A DNA stretch of 64,000 bases from Acanthacorydalis orientalis (lineage: Eukaryota; Arthropoda; Insecta; Megaloptera; Corydalidae). This document shows, one piece after another, positions 46,542 through 64,000 of this stretch (positions within the stretch are counted from its first letter, which is position 1; each line of letters begins with the position of its first letter). The stretch spans positions 37,080,996-37,144,995 of the forward strand of contig CM068313.1 of NCBI GenBank assembly GCA_034766995.1. The letters run 5' to 3'. The notes under the pieces were generated by a model, which was not told the DNA's origin, made no database searches, and worked only from the letters and a program-made list of their open reading frames with translations. The translations under genes were made by a program, and so were the position numbers.

Positions 46542-47624
46542 TCGTATATATATACATATATACTATGAAAAGGCTTTCGACTCTATCACCACACCATCGG
46601 TCATATCTGCATTAAAGAACAGGGAATAGAGGACACATACATCGAGTTGCTATATAACATCTACAAGAATACAACCTTAACGGTAAAGCTGCAGGAAGAA
46701 AAAAAAAGATAAAAATTGGGAAAGGTGTAAGATAGGGAGATGCAATTTCGCCGAAATTATATACTACATCCTTAGAAGAAGTATTTAAATCGCTCGACTG
46801 GGAGCACAAAGGAATCGAAATAAAAAGTGAAAGATTAAGTCATCTCCGGTGTGCCGATGATATCGTTATCTTCGCAATTACTCCGGAAGAGCTACAAAAG
46901 ATGTTATAAGAATTAGATAGATGATGCCAGTAAAAAATTGGCATAAATATGAACCACTTCAAAACAAAAGTGTCATTTAATGGATTTGTCTGCCCGAAGA
47001 AAATTGAAATAAAAGGAGCAGAAATAGAAGAAATTACGAAGTATGTCTATCTAGGCCAGCTTATCAGCAAAGATGAATCATTCATTAAAGAAGTAAACAG
47101 GAGAATAAAAATGGAATGGGGCTCATTTGGACAAAACGCCTCGAAATTTAAATCAACAATCCCACTCTGAAGAAAAAAGTATTTGATCAATATATACAAC
47201 CAATCCTTACCTACGGCAGCGAAACATACGTGATTAGTGCAAAAATCATTCAGACTCCAAACAACGCAGAGAAGTATGGAAAGATGCATGCTAGGAATAA
47301 CAAGGGGAAATAGGAAAAGAATAAAATGGATACGAAAAGAGACAGGAGTCACAGATGTAATAAGAGTAAAGAGTCTGAAATGGAAATGAGCGGGCATGTT
47401 GTAAAAAGAGAAGATAACCGATGGACAACAGAAATTATTAACTGGACGCCAATGAATATAAAAAGACCGAGAAAAAGACAATGAATAGGTGGAATAAAGA
47501 AATTAAATTTTTATTGGAAATCAGTGGAAAAGAGAAGCATTAAATCGTACAAAATGGAAAATCATGGAAGAGGCCTTCATCCAATAATGGATTGACAGAG
47601 GTTGATGATGATAATGACGATGAT

Positions 47625-47702
<78 letters not shown>

Positions 47703-49566
47703 ATGAAAGTTTTTAAGGACAAATAAACAATCAATAAAAATTAGAAACATTGTTTCTTATTAAAATATCTGCTAATAGATGATCCATCCTCAGCAGGTGT
47801 ATTTACACTTGCTATTAGCATTATTATAAACCATTCCACTTTCTTTAATTTAGAAGAATAAATATTTAAGTTATTTACTTAAACAAAATATCAATTATAA
47901 ATTTAAATTTCTTTTATTTCTCCAAAATCACTTTTTAATAATTATTTTAAAGAATGACTTTAAATTAGAATTGTTTTCGAGTTTTATGTTGATTTATTCA
48001 ATGTATTTTTGGTTTTCTGACATAAATATACAGTACATTTATTTTTAAGTTATGTTTTGTTTGTTGTAATATATTTTTTTGATTTCATACATAAAATTGG
48101 TATTGATATTACTTGTACAAATTAATTCGATACTTTTTTTATGGAAAATTAATGACGACAGATAAATGGAAACATTTCAATCCTCAAAAATCGCCTATTA
48201 TTTTATTCCATCTGTCGGGTAACGACGAAACTTTTGCCGAAATAGTGGCGGGAGAATGCGAAATGTAGTGCCTAATATGCTTCTATTTAAATGCCGTTGT
48301 ATTCACTACTGTTTTGTAAGGTTATGTCAACTACTTGGCGAAAATATACAGTTTTAAAGTGTCAATACTGCCATTTCATAATCCTAAAAAGACGAGAGAA
48401 TATTTTAATTTAAAACGGAGTTATGATTGATTCAATTTAAAGGCACAAAATTATTTTTTAGTTAATATCTACCCAAAAAAGCCGGCAATAAAATATTGCA
48501 TTACTAAATCAGAAAAAACTAATTTAAAAATTTTATTTTATTTATACGATAGTATTTGAGACTCGATAATATTATTGTTATACATCTTACATCTTCTAAG
48601 GATCAACAATATTATTGTTGTTATTGAAATGTTTTTATTTACTTAAAAATTACAGGGTACCTAAATGTTCTTTTCCAACAAATTGATGAAGAAAAATTTT
48701 TCTCTTGTCTTTTATAATAGTTTTACATTTAAGAAAGTTTTCTCTAATAGTTATAAATTCAAACAAAATTATTGTTTTTAGAAATAACAAAAAAATTTTG
48801 AAAAATAATTATTTTTTCTAAATGATTACATAATAATAATGTTACCATGAAATATTCTCCTCCTGTCAATTATTTCACAACACAATATTAATATTTGAAA
48901 TTTCACTTTTCTACTTTACATATCTACATATGTTTAAAAATTAGAAATACTTGGTTATAAGGCACTATATTAAACCCACTCAATTATATGCACCTATTTA
49001 TGCAGAAATTAAGAATGTCAGATAGTTATACTTAATAAAGCAATTACAGTTACATAAAAACATATGAGTAACTAGACCATATAATACACATGTATTTTAC
49101 ATAATTTTATGAAAAATATTATTGTTGAATGTCATTAACAAACCTTCGTTCACTTAAAAATTACAGAATATGATAATTTTAAGTCAATACACATTATAAT
49201 ATCTTATAATTTTCAAGTAAATGTAGAGACCAATAAGATGCCTATTCAATAATACTAGTTTACCATATTTAAGAGTAAAATCAATAAAATAACAGTATTA
49301 TTTATTTTATATACCAATCTAGATTACAAATTAAATACTTGCTGATGTTCATTTTAAGTTACAATACACCAAATCTGTTCCAGTCTAAGTAATTAAAAAT
49401 AAATACATATCAACTTCAAATAACATTTTTATTGTAAATTATAAACTTTCTGTTAATTACTTTTATTATAGAAAATTTACAAAACTAATTATAATAAAAA
49501 AAATATGTACATAATATATAAATAAATATATAAATGAAATGAATTATCTTACACCTAAATTTGTAG
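45413..49566. other. Spacer between gene D and DDX47
   Basis: No host gene seen. Contains (AT)n tracts at 45751-45807, 46494-46539 and 47629-47697, and an RTE fragment at 46560-47628. The stretch 47700-49560 is AT-rich with no recognised element and marks the start of the transposon-poor region. Confidence 0.6.
46560..47628 (+). pseudogene. RTE-type LINE 3' fragment with (GAT)-rich tail
   Basis: Reverse-transcriptase motifs in order on the plus strand: YEKAFDSI, GDAISPKLY, LRCADDIVIFAITPEELQ, KYVYLGQLISKDESFIKEVN, LTYGSETYV, ERCMLGITRGNRKRI, and EALNRTKWKIMEEAFIQ before the tail. Several stops and frameshifts; 5' half absent. It ends in GATGATGATAATGACGATG, the short-repeat tail typical of RTE elements, then (AT)n. 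Confidence 0.82.
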
Positions 49567-52157
49567 TCATCTCTTTTTACCCCGTTTATTTTTCTTGTTT
49601 TTGAAATTATTCTTACTACTGTTTAATCTTTTTCGAACACCAGAAGCTTCTTCAGTGTCATCTTCTTCTTCTTCTTCTGCATGTTTACGTTTTCCTTTAC
49701 CCTTGTCAGTTACATCTTTCATTTCCTATTTTTAAAAATAAATTCAACATATTATTTTTAAAATTAATACAAGAATATTCATAACAATAAATACCATTTT
49801 AGCAATTCGTTGTGCTTCAGCTACTCTTTCTTGAAGTACCATAACTTCATCTTCTTCTGTTTTGTACAATGGAAGTTGTTTTCCAATAAGCTGTTCTATT
49901 CTTTGATATAGTTCCACATCATACTACAAAATTAGTATGACAAATATTTTTACTTACTGTAAAATTAATAATACCACTTAAATAAACAGACTACCCACTT
50001 GAGTGACAAATGTAATTGCTCTTCCTGACCTTCCAGCTCTTGCAGTTCTACCTACTCGGTGTATGTAATCTTTACTATGAGTTGGTATATCAAAATTTAT
50101 TACAACATCTACATGAGGAATGTCTAAACCACTAAAAAATAAATGTTCATTATGGATTGATATTTTAATTAGTAAGAATTAGTTAAGCAATTATAAAAAT
50201 ACATTTTTTCAACTCATGAACATTGGTGACAATCAATTTTTTGCATCTAAGATACAGATACATACATACATACATATATATAAATTTGTAATAAAATTAA
50301 TGCTACTTATTCAAAAATACCAAATCACTTTATTTACCGACTAGCTACATCTGTTGATATTAAAAGTGATCGATTTTTAGCACGAAACTTTGTTAAAGAT
50401 CCGAGTCGTTTATTTTGGGACATTTGTCCATGTAATGGTATGGCTGTAAATCCAAGATTGCGTAACATTAACGCAGTACGAATTGTGTTATTACATGTCC
50501 CACAAAATATCATGAAACTATTACCAGCCATTTCATTTAAAATATGAACCAAATATACATCCTACAATAAAAATCAACAAATCACAAACAGAACAGAAAT
50601 GTTACAAATAAATTTTTTAAAACTTAATATGGTCTCAGAGGTAGTGACGATATATTTATAATTTTCATTTTTATTCAAATAAATACTACTTTTTTTAATC
50701 ATTGACTAATAATTCAAATTTAAGTATTTTTTTTTAACAATACATTACCTTAAATTTAATAGGAATAAATAAATAACATTGTTGTAATTTATCTACTGTT
50801 TGATATTTTGTTGATACTTCCACCTTTACAGGATCTTGTAATGAAGCTCTTTGTAATTTTTGCACTTTTTTTGTCATTGTTGCAGAAAATAAATATGTTC
50901 TACGTTCTTTAGGTATTACTTTTAATATTTTATCTACTTCGACTTCAAAATCCATATTGAGTATTCGATCTGCTTCATCCATTACCTACAAAGAAATATT
51001 AAATATTATTTTAACTTCAGTAATCATACAAAAAATAACTTTTATAAATGAAATAAAGTTCCTGAATTTGTTTATAGAAAACAAATTACAGTAATATTTT
51101 ACACATGTACATACAAGATATTTAAGGGAGCGTAAATTAAATCCTTTCGTATTTTCTAAATGATCAACTAATCTTCCAGGTGTAGCAATAAGAATATGTG
51201 GTTTTTTTGCTAATACCAAAGCCTGAGACATCATATCCATTCCTCCAACTATTACAACACATTTAACTCCGATATCAGCACCTGTTAAACAGTAATTATA
51301 ATTTACTTCCTTAATTATATATGTGTGTATAATTTTATATTAAATATATTTTAAGCATGTTTAATTACAACTTTACTTTACCTAAGGCTTCGAACTGTTC
51401 AGATATTTGAAACGCCAATTCTCTTGTTGGTGTTAATATTAACGCAAAATATCTCTGAGGATTCTGTAATAATGACTGAAGAATTGGTAAAGCAAAAGCT
51501 CCTGTTTTCCCTGAACCTGTTTCTGCTAAACCAATCAAATCCTTTCCAGCTAATGCAATTGGTATTGCCTCTTTCTGAATTTTTGATGGTTCTTTCCATT
51601 TTAAATTTTCACAAGCTTTACAGAGAATATCAACTAATCCCTGAATTAAAAATATTTACTGTCATTTTACCTTTAACAATTATGGTTCTAAATTAGACAA
51701 AAAAAAAAAAAACAGAGGTAGTGACAAAGTAAACAATTTTATCACTGCTATATATCAAAATTAATTTCTACATCTTTAATAAATTGAAATAAACACAATT
51801 GACTACATAATTTTAATATATTTTCAATTCAATTATATCATTCATATATTTTCTTGAATATTATTTATTAGAAACTACATAACCAAATATATTCAGATTA
51901 ACTATAAAAAAATACATATTCATACTGTTAAAAATATATTGTAGGAAACTATCGAGACGCAAAATTGATTTTAATTTAAACATTTCAATATATTTTTTCA
52001 TACGTATTCTTTTAGATTAATATTTAAAAGCACATGTTTATACTAGGTTACGTTTTATTACCAAATCTTTCCAGGTTAATTTTTCACTTGTCTCCCTATT
52101 TACTTCAGTAACTGCTTCATTTTCTTCCAAATCATCTTTCTCCGTATCTACATCCAT
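49567..52157 (-). CDS. DDX47: DDX47 / Rrp3-type DEAD-box RNA helicase, 467 aa
   Basis: ATP-dependent RNA helicase of the DDX47 (yeast Rrp3) family, a nucleolar factor for pre-18S rRNA processing and 40S assembly. Eight coding exons on the minus strand: 52062-52157, 51382-51640, 51115-51281, 50749-50985, 50338-50561, 49999-50131, 49795-49923 and 49567-49725 (1404 nt). The start ATG (MDVDTEKDD) opens an acidic N-terminus. Helicase motifs in order: Q-motif PSKIQ, motif I AETGSGKT (71-78), PTRELA, GG, TPGR, DEAD (177-180), SAT (208-210), [18 protein letters not shown] and [10 protein letters not shown] (352-361). The family-specific stretches [12 protein letters not shown] and [15 protein letters not shown] fit DDX47 and not its relatives. 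The C-terminus has an Asp/Glu run and a Lys/Arg tail, typical of a nucleolar protein. Human DDX47 is about 455 aa, so the model is full length. Introns are short. Confidence 0.96.
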
Positions 52158-52496
52158 TGCCAGATTTTTGTTAAAGATAAAATTCTACTTTGTACAAAAT
52201 GAAGCGCAATATCGTTAAGCCATAGCTTCTTTAGTAAATGCGTACGATTAAGAACATAGAGATAGAATCTCATTAAGAACATGAACTGCATTAACCATAG
52301 ATAAGGATATTCTATGATAAATTGAAATCTTTCTGTTATGAGCAGTCTTAGACCTTAAATTCTTTATTTATGGTCGCAGACCGTGTTATGACCGTTATGA
52401 CAAGTTATGAATATAGATAAGTTATGGCCATTGATAATATTTTTGATAGATAATTTATGACTAAGTACGATCAATAAATGTAACCACCATATATCA

Positions 52497-52553
52497 ATGT
52501 AATACTAACTAAAAACTAAAATATCTATGTAATACTAACTAAAAACTAAAATA
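52497..52553. repeat. Tandem duplication of a 30-bp unit
   Basis: ATGTAATACTAACTAAAAAC plus ten bases, present twice in a row, the second copy slightly shorter. Upstream of DDX47. Confidence 0.85.
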
Positions 52554-54099
52554 GTGCTCTACATATGAAGTATACAAAACATAAATTTATAATTTCATTT
52601 TAATTATTTTTACAAATTACAGTACATGTGAATTTTTTTCTTATTAATTGCCAATATTTAACTTACCTTTTTAAACTAGTGTTATAAATTTATGGCAAAT
52701 TTCTGAAACATTAAGTCCTGAAATAAAGTTAAAAAAATAAATAAAATTTTGTTAATTATATTGAAAAAAATTTAATGCACAGACAAAAAACATTGTATTT
52801 TGTCTCAGGTTACCACTTTGTTCTTTCATGCTGAACACCTTTCACAATTATCTGTACAGTACGATTCTTTTATTTTATAAATAATGTGCGATAAAAAAGA
52901 GAAGCACCTTATCTCAAAAACAAACTTCAGTTCAACTTGTTCATTGCACTTTGATTAAAAAAATGAACATTTTTTTACATATTTTGAAAACAGCAAAAAT
53001 GTAGATTCTTATAATATTAAAATAGATGAAAGTTTCTGATCATATCACTCTAAATACTTAGATTTATTTAAGTACTCAACTATGATATCTAATAACTTTT
53101 TTTATTACACATGAGTACAATGTTGGTACTGAAAGAGAAATAAAATTTAATTATGAAATTTAATTTTTTATATTCAACTATGTGAATTTTAAAAATAACT
53201 TTCAATGTCATTATAAAAGTATTTTTTTTAATTTTAGTTTATTTACAACAAAACAATTTCCAACTACCCTCTAGGCTTCTCGGAAACAATCATCACAAAC
53301 CGATGCTAGAAATTTTTATAAATCGTTTAAATTATCTAATTTTCAAATTACATCTTTATTTTAACATCCAGCAGTTGAAACAGACTCTAAATCTCAACAT
53401 TAAAATCTATTTCATTTTTACAGAGTGATTTAATATAATGTAAATTTTAAAACAAATTGTCAAACACTGTGCTCTTCCTTAAAATATTTGTGTATTTTTT
53501 TGTTACATTCAATATTACAAAATTAATAAAAAATATAAACTACATTATTGATAACTCACTCTTATTTGAATAAATGTGACTTATTTAAAAATATTTCACA
53601 AAAAATTGTAGCATCACAGATACAATGAAGTCACAAATATTCATTCGCTAGATGTTAACATAAAGAAACGATCTCGGATAACAGGTACAATTGACAGAAG
53701 AGCCAACCATAAGTACAGTCTGACGTTCAATGAAATAACTCAATATTCTAGCATGCTAAAAAGCATTCAATACACTAATAAATAAATCGACATAAATGGA
53801 TATTTTTTTCAGATTAAATTATTTTTTAACACATATTAAACAAATAAACATGCAAAAAATATGTTATTTTCCAGATTTAGCAAGTCCGACTAAAAAAAAT
53901 ATCCATTTAAAATTTGAATATAGACTATTGCTTAAATAATAAAATATAAATATACAACGATTTTTGAAAAACAAAATTAAAATACTTTTTGAATAAAATA
54001 GATTCAATATTTACAGAATATATCAACCATTTAAAATTTTATAAACGGTGTCATTTAAAAAATACCAAGAATTTTTTCTTCTATATATTATGTGCAAAT

Positions 54100-54419
54100 T
54101 CATACATATAAATATATGTATGGAATATATGCATACACATGTATATGTGTACGTGTGTGTATATGTTTATGTATATGTGTATGTATATATATATATATGT
54201 ATATGTGTCTGTATGATATATACACACACACATACATACATACATACTCCCATACATATACATATATATGTGGTGTTTGTATTTTATATGTGTATATATA
54301 TATATATATCACATATATGTGTTTGTCATGTGCAAATATATAAACACATATGTAGGTGAGTGAATGCATATACATACATACAAACCTACATACATGTTTA
54401 TGCATTTAGAACATGTATG

Positions 54420-54482
<63 letters not shown>

Positions 54483-54537
54483 CATATACATACACACTCA
54501 CATACACATATACATGTGTGTGTGCATGTTGTGTGAA

Positions 54538-54573
<36 letters not shown>

Positions 54574-54610
54574 CATACACACACACATACAAAATTATGC
54601 GTACACATAT
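54100..54610. repeat. Compound (TA)n/(CA)n/(TATG)n microsatellite
   Basis: Long mixture of ATAC, TGTA, CACACA and an (AT)n tract at 54422-54477. It produces open frames of Tyr/Ile/Cys/Val/Thr/His on both strands that are repeat artefacts. Confidence 0.9.
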
Positions 54611-55839
54611 ATATTATATATTTAACAAGGTCAGTGCACTGCACAACTTATGTAGTACATTCACTACATCTAATATATCATTCCACACTGAAGTAATGCA
54701 ATAATTGACATTGTAAAAAAAATAAATGGCTTCTTATTCAGTGATGGAATTTCTTTTGTGACCAACATTAGCTCGGAAGTAAACAATTTTAAAATTGAAC
54801 ACATTCATTTTGGGTTGTGGACATTTTGAGATTCACAATTAAAAACGACTAGATTTGTTATGATCAGGATCCACAGCATTCAATTTACAATCGTTATTTC
54901 TGTACGGAACAGATATCGTTGATTTATGATTATATGTACTTGAGGCACTTGATCGAGTATCTGCATATGATTCACATCATTCTGAGGCCAAAATTGAATC
55001 CCGATAGTCGAATTATGAAATTCATGCCTGAAGGTGTCGTTTCTATACAATGTTACGTTGCGAGAGTGTGTTCAGCTCAAATCGTATACGAGATCCGAGA
55101 GTAGTAGCGCGATAAAGATCACAACGTAACAAGAGTGCGAGTGCGGCTGCCTCGTCGCCGAATACAAATGCAACCGTCGATAGTACAAATTACAAACATG
55201 TTACAATCAAACTCGACAATATAACGTTAGTCTACCTAAACCGACGGATCGGTCTATACCGTGTGCCCCGCACAACGACATCGCATTCATTTATTTCGGC
55301 AATAGCATACATTCTCTGCTATTAGATGTCATTTCCTCATTTATAATTCCTGATATTTCAGCTGCGATCTGTAGAGAAGGTTCAACTTGCCCCTTCAACT
55401 TTATAATAAAATGTAAACATTATTCTCGATAGTAATAATATTATTATTCAATTATTCTACACAAATAGCTCTGTACACTTTTCATATTTTTTTAACTATA
55501 TACCATATTTTTTTTAAATTTTATGTTTCTCAAATGTTCTTTTTTACAAAAGTGAAAACTAACGCAATAACAATCGTTCATGGTTTTGCACAAAAAGTTG
55601 GCTCGCTGCGCGTTCGTTTGTACTGGGTTCGTTCGACCGTTCACTCGACGTCTTTCATAAAATCACTAGCTTGGTGCACCACACCAAATGTCCATTGGTG
55701 AAAGAACGATAGTTGATAACCTGTTTTCAAAAACAATGTGTTCTCCGGGCGTGGCAAAGCCACATAAACAAAAATACGTTCTATAGACAATATCACTTGT
55801 GGACGATTCCGTCGTTAAAACGAAAGTGGCCGCCACGAT

Positions 55840-60248
<4,409 letters not shown>

Positions 60249-60432
60249 GGCTATGTAAACATGTGGAGAAATATGTCGTGCATAGTCTAAACATACAAAT
60301 TATGAACACAATATAAATATATAACGATATATTTTGAAATATTTCTTTACAGATGAAGCTTTTGTCCACATATAAGATGGCTTCCGAACTATAACAGCCA
60401 GTGCGCACCTTAACGATACACTTCCGCAACAC
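60249..60432 (-). promoter_or_regulatory. CNOT3 5' leader with a small upstream ORF
   Basis: The CNOT3 start exon is preceded by a good acceptor (AG just before 60286) and the leader reads ACTATGCACGAC. An upstream ATG at 60283-60281 opens a 10-codon ORF that stops with TAG at 60253-60251, two bases before the CNOT3 ATG. A GC-richer block at about 60351-60432 with a possible donor (GTAAAG) may be a noncoding first exon. Seen: the uORF and splice-like signals; inferred: that the leader is transcribed as drawn and that the uORF affects translation. Confidence 0.45.
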
Positions 60433-60937
60433 AAAGAAGTTTGATTTTAATACAATTTTTCTAAAATTAAAAGCTTTTTTACAAAAAATACTTTAATATT
60501 TTATTTCTATTATCAGTTCTCAAATAAAGTTACTTATAATGTCTATAATGTCATTCAATAATCATGAGTAAATTGATTTTTGGAATAATATTTTTTTAAT
60601 TGTAAGTGTATTCCTGCGCTAACTTAAGTGCGCATTCTCTCATTTTTTTCATTATAATAAACTACAATTGACAGCACACATCAGCTGTTTAGAAATATTT
60701 ACATTTTTATTTAATATAGATTCATTCAATTATAAAATAAAATAAATAACTATTAAGTTAATTAGAAGTTATACAAGTTATGATGTAAATAAAAAAGTAC
60801 CAAAGAACAGTTTTAAACACAATTCCCCTATAATACTAATTTTGTTTTGCATTGTTTTCTGTTTTATAATTATTTGAAAAAATACAATAATATTTTAAAA
60901 AGACGTGTGTATTTTAAATACGTGCGTGTATTATATA

Positions 60938-61009
<72 letters not shown>

Positions 61010-61298
61010 TGTATGGATATGTATATACACACACAACACTGAGAAACGCTGTTATTTAAAAACTGGTTAATAATGCCTTCACGATTATTTGTATAATATT
61101 CAAATTCATGCTGTTATTAAGAACGTATATATAAATATAAGATTACAATTTCATAAAATTTCTCTTTTAATAAGATAAGTAAACTTGGTAGACTCGATTA
61201 AGTTGTCACACAACTATTAAAAACATTACTGTATCATATTATGATATATTTATTATAAATAGATAATTATTTTACATCAAAAGAACAAAATGCAGGAT

Positions 61299-61329
<31 letters not shown>

Positions 61330-62320
61330 ATTGTTAATAAATTAGATAAAATAGTGATTGTTTTTCAGATTGTATAATTGTATCTACTTAATTTGTATGA
61401 ATATATAAGACTTTATTGGTTTTTAAACACAGTTAGAAATTGTTTAACCTTTTTTCAATCTTCATTTCTAATAGTTCTCTTTAAATAAAGTACAAAAATT
61501 GAGATTAGAGAATAGTCACTACTTAACTTCAATTCCATAGTTAATAGTTTTGGATTTTACACCATTTTAAAATAATGAAAATTAAAATAAATTACAGAAC
61601 TAATTAAATTTTCATTGGCATAATTCTTATTTGTTATAAATAATTATTACTTTTAAAATAATAAATATGATAATCATTTGTCTACTTACACATTTAATTT
61701 GTATTTTGGATGTAGGACACAATTTAAGATATTTTGTAAATAACACATTTTTTTTCAATAATTCCCAATATTGACAAACAATTTGATTAACACAATCTGC
61801 AACATGCACTTATTAAAACTGAATGCAAGTATAAAGACGAGGTATATTAATTGTAATTTCCTTAAAACTATAGATGTAAAACCTTTTAAAACATTGAAAC
61901 ATTTAAAATTTATAAAGTATTTATAATAATTTGTTAAATAGTATGGTAAAATAATTTATCAATAGTATTTAAAAAAATGATATTTTAATATGGAAATTGA
62001 ATGTTCTTAAAAGTCTTAGTTTCAATAAGTTATACTTATAATTTATAGAATTATTTATTTTAATAAAAATGCAACTATGGTTTCGAATGTTTAATTCGGT
62101 ACCTACTTAAAAGTAATTGTAGCTCGAAGATAATTTGACGCTTTATACATGTAAATATAAATTTTTATTCAAAACACTCGTTAATATGATAAATTTATAA
62201 TAAATAAATATAGCATTGAATTTAGAATATACATTACCTTACTCATGTTATTTCAATATTACTGAAAACCTGAAAAAAATATGTGCAAGAAAATGATAAA
62301 TTGTTAAGTTTATTTTTTTG

Positions 62321-62360
<40 letters not shown>

Positions 62361-63207
62361 AATATAAATATTTTTTATTTCGAAACATTTATATCTGATT
62401 TTTAACAACTTTTGTACAATATCCTAAAATAACTAATGTATTCTTAAAAATAATGATCATACATATTTAACAATTTTCAATTTTTGCATAATATTTACAA
62501 GTAAGTACTTTTTAAAATACATTATGAAAATTTTATATTCTATACTAAAATGGTATAATCATATTATTTGTATACAATACACTTATATTGAACATAAAAT
62601 GAAATAATATATATTTTTGTTTTAAAAAAACTGTTATGTTTTTATTTATAAATTCTATTTTAAATATGAAAGAATTAATATAATTCAATTTATATTCACT
62701 TTTGCAAATGATTAAAGAGTAGCTTTTGAATTGATTTTTGTAAATTTTATATTGATTTGAACTACTTTTATTAAGACTGAGAATAAGAACTCATTTTTTA
62801 AGAACAAAAAACAATATATTAAATCCATCATTACATTTGTAATTTTAATATTACAACTTTTATGACAATTAATGTTAAAATGACAATAAAAACCTAGTCT
62901 ATAATTAAAACATAAAAATCATTATATTCTATAAGAATTTTCATTTCAATTCTGAATATATTCCGAAAAAAATTCAGCTAGATTTTTATATAAAAATATA
63001 TATTTGCTGTTGTTTAACATGATTCATAAATATTATAAAACTGTAATGATCAAAACTTTTGTTTTTATAGAAAAAATAGTAATATTGGTATTTAAATATA
63101 TATAAAATATATAAATTTTATATTATATATTGTTAAATTGCACTATTTGAAATAAATTTGTTAAAAACTTGTAGAAAAATTAATGTTTAGATATCAGTAT
63201 GTATGTA

Positions 63208-63281
<74 letters not shown>

Positions 63282-63794
63282 CATACACACACACAAATAT
63301 ACATTACACAAAATGTGTAAGTGTACATCATACACATCAGCAAGGCAATTATTTTTGGCAATAATTAAGCTATGTAAGTTTTGGCAAGCAGAAACATTAA
63401 AATCCTATGGCGATCAGTAACAATATCAATGTTGAGAAATATGAAATATCTAAATAATTCATGTCTATTAAACAGTTACAATTGATTTACTAAAGAGTAT
63501 AATTGCTCTCTGTGTGTATTTTTATTTAAAATAAATATAGACACACTTGGAAACATTGAGCAACATTTTCTTAAAATAATGTTTAAAATTAAAATACTTG
63601 TTATAGCTAAGTTATAAAATACTTTATAATAAATAATATTAAAAACCATCACATTCATAGTACATATATCTAACTAAATTAAATATAAATATATGTAATT
63701 ATTGTGTATTTTCTTTATTTGAGCCTCAAAATGACTCGGATATCAATTGTCAACTATTTTTTGTTAATGCTACATTAGCATCATTAGACAATAA
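60433..63794. other. Spacer upstream of CNOT3
   Basis: AT-rich DNA with (AT)n tracts at 60949-61006, 61301-61325, 62325-62357 and 63211-63274. Only the weak candidate exons at 61690-62246 suggest coding. Part of 62900-63790 may be 3' UTR of the gene at the right edge. Confidence 0.5.
61690..62246 (-). CDS. Possible short two-exon coding segment, unrecognised
   Basis: A candidate start ATG at 62246-62244 follows a pyrimidine/AG acceptor and is split after 4 nt by a strong donor (GTAAGG). The phase-compatible exon 61690-61808 then reads MHVADCVNQIVCQYWELL through KLCPTSKIQIKC before another strong donor (GTAAGT). Composition is less AT-biased than the surroundings. No downstream exon was found before CNOT3 and no family is recognised, so this may be chance or part of a longer gene. 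Confidence 0.22.
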
Positions 63795-64000
63795 TCATCT
63801 GGATGGACACGAGTTGGTTAACGAACGGTTACTTAATGCAGAAAATCCACTATTTCCTGATTGTAGACTTGTCATTGAGCCTCTATAAATAAATAAATTT
63901 AATTGTATACAAATTAAATACAAAATCATTTTTTAATGTTAACAATATATACCTGTAATCTGCTGAACATAATTTTTCATAAAAATACATAATATGAGCT
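63795..64000 (-). CDS. Last two exons of an unrecognised gene, cut by the right edge
   Basis: Two exons join cleanly in phase 2: 63953-64000 (visible part) with a donor GT at 63952-63951, and 63795-63882 with a TATAG acceptor and a TGA stop. The joined tail reads AHIMYFYEKLCSADYR, then a Ser/Asn-rich segment (MTSLQSGNSGFSAL) ending NSCPSR and a stop. The codon-like pattern, clean splice sites and serine-rich C-terminus support a real gene end, but I cannot name the family. Rest of the gene lies to the right of the window. Confidence 0.6.

Larger units (their letters stand above)
52158..55839. other. Region between DDX47 start and CNOT3 stop
   Basis: 3.7 kb on the shared strand that must hold the CNOT3 3' UTR and the DDX47 promoter. 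A GC-richer block at 55560-55839 directly follows the CNOT3 stop. A 30-bp unit is duplicated in tandem at 52497-52553. A compound TA/CA microsatellite covers 54100-54610. No other gene recognised. Confidence 0.55.

Noticed and set aside
47047..47481. 144-codon minus-strand frame, the longest listed
   Set aside because: Antisense to the RTE reverse-transcriptase fragment, whose motifs are clear on the plus strand.
54048..54696. Overlapping frames rich in Tyr, Val, Cys, His and Thr on both strands
   Set aside because: They are translations of a compound TA/CA microsatellite.

Overview
The window looks like nuclear DNA of an insect: it is very AT-rich, genes are split by introns, GH18 chitinase-like genes are present, and it carries many Tc1/mariner, hAT, pogo/Tigger and RTE-type transposon relics. 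A hymenopteran is plausible, but nothing in the sequence proves the order. All recognised host genes lie on the minus strand, so each gene starts at its high coordinate.

Left two thirds (1-45412): four tandem, head-to-tail, secreted GH18 chitinase-like genes, here called A (1-8360, C-terminal part outside the window), B (15264-22947), C (27126-33191) and D (36561-45412). I rebuilt the exons by hand from splice sites. B, C and D each have seven coding exons with identical phases and intact open frames of 402, 403 and 415 residues. All four copies carry altered GH18 catalytic motifs ([32 protein letters not shown]). The three with visible C-termini have also replaced the active-site Trp of the MVWALDLDDF region by Phe or Tyr. 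They are best read as maintained chitinase-like proteins, probably lectins or modified hydrolases. This is the most interesting system in the window.

The introns and spacers of this cluster are packed with transposable elements: a Tc1 with long inverted ends, four mariner copies or fragments, a mariner-like relic, a pogo/Tigger, several hAT elements (two with recognisable 8-bp target duplications), a TTAA-flanked piggyBac-like MITE, a solo LTR, RTE LINE tails, a Helitron-like 3' end, and an unidentified element with 27-bp inverted ends. There are also about 45 long (AT)n tracts, many abutting element termini.

Right third (49567-60432): two conserved housekeeping genes, DDX47 (pre-rRNA processing DEAD-box helicase, 467 aa, 8 coding exons) and CNOT3 (CCR4-NOT deadenylase subunit, 727 aa, 10 coding exons). 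This part has almost no transposons and few long (AT)n tracts. Past CNOT3, a weak two-exon candidate lies at 61690-62246, and the last two exons of an unrecognised gene run off the right edge (63795-64000). I recognised no tRNA, rRNA or CRISPR array.
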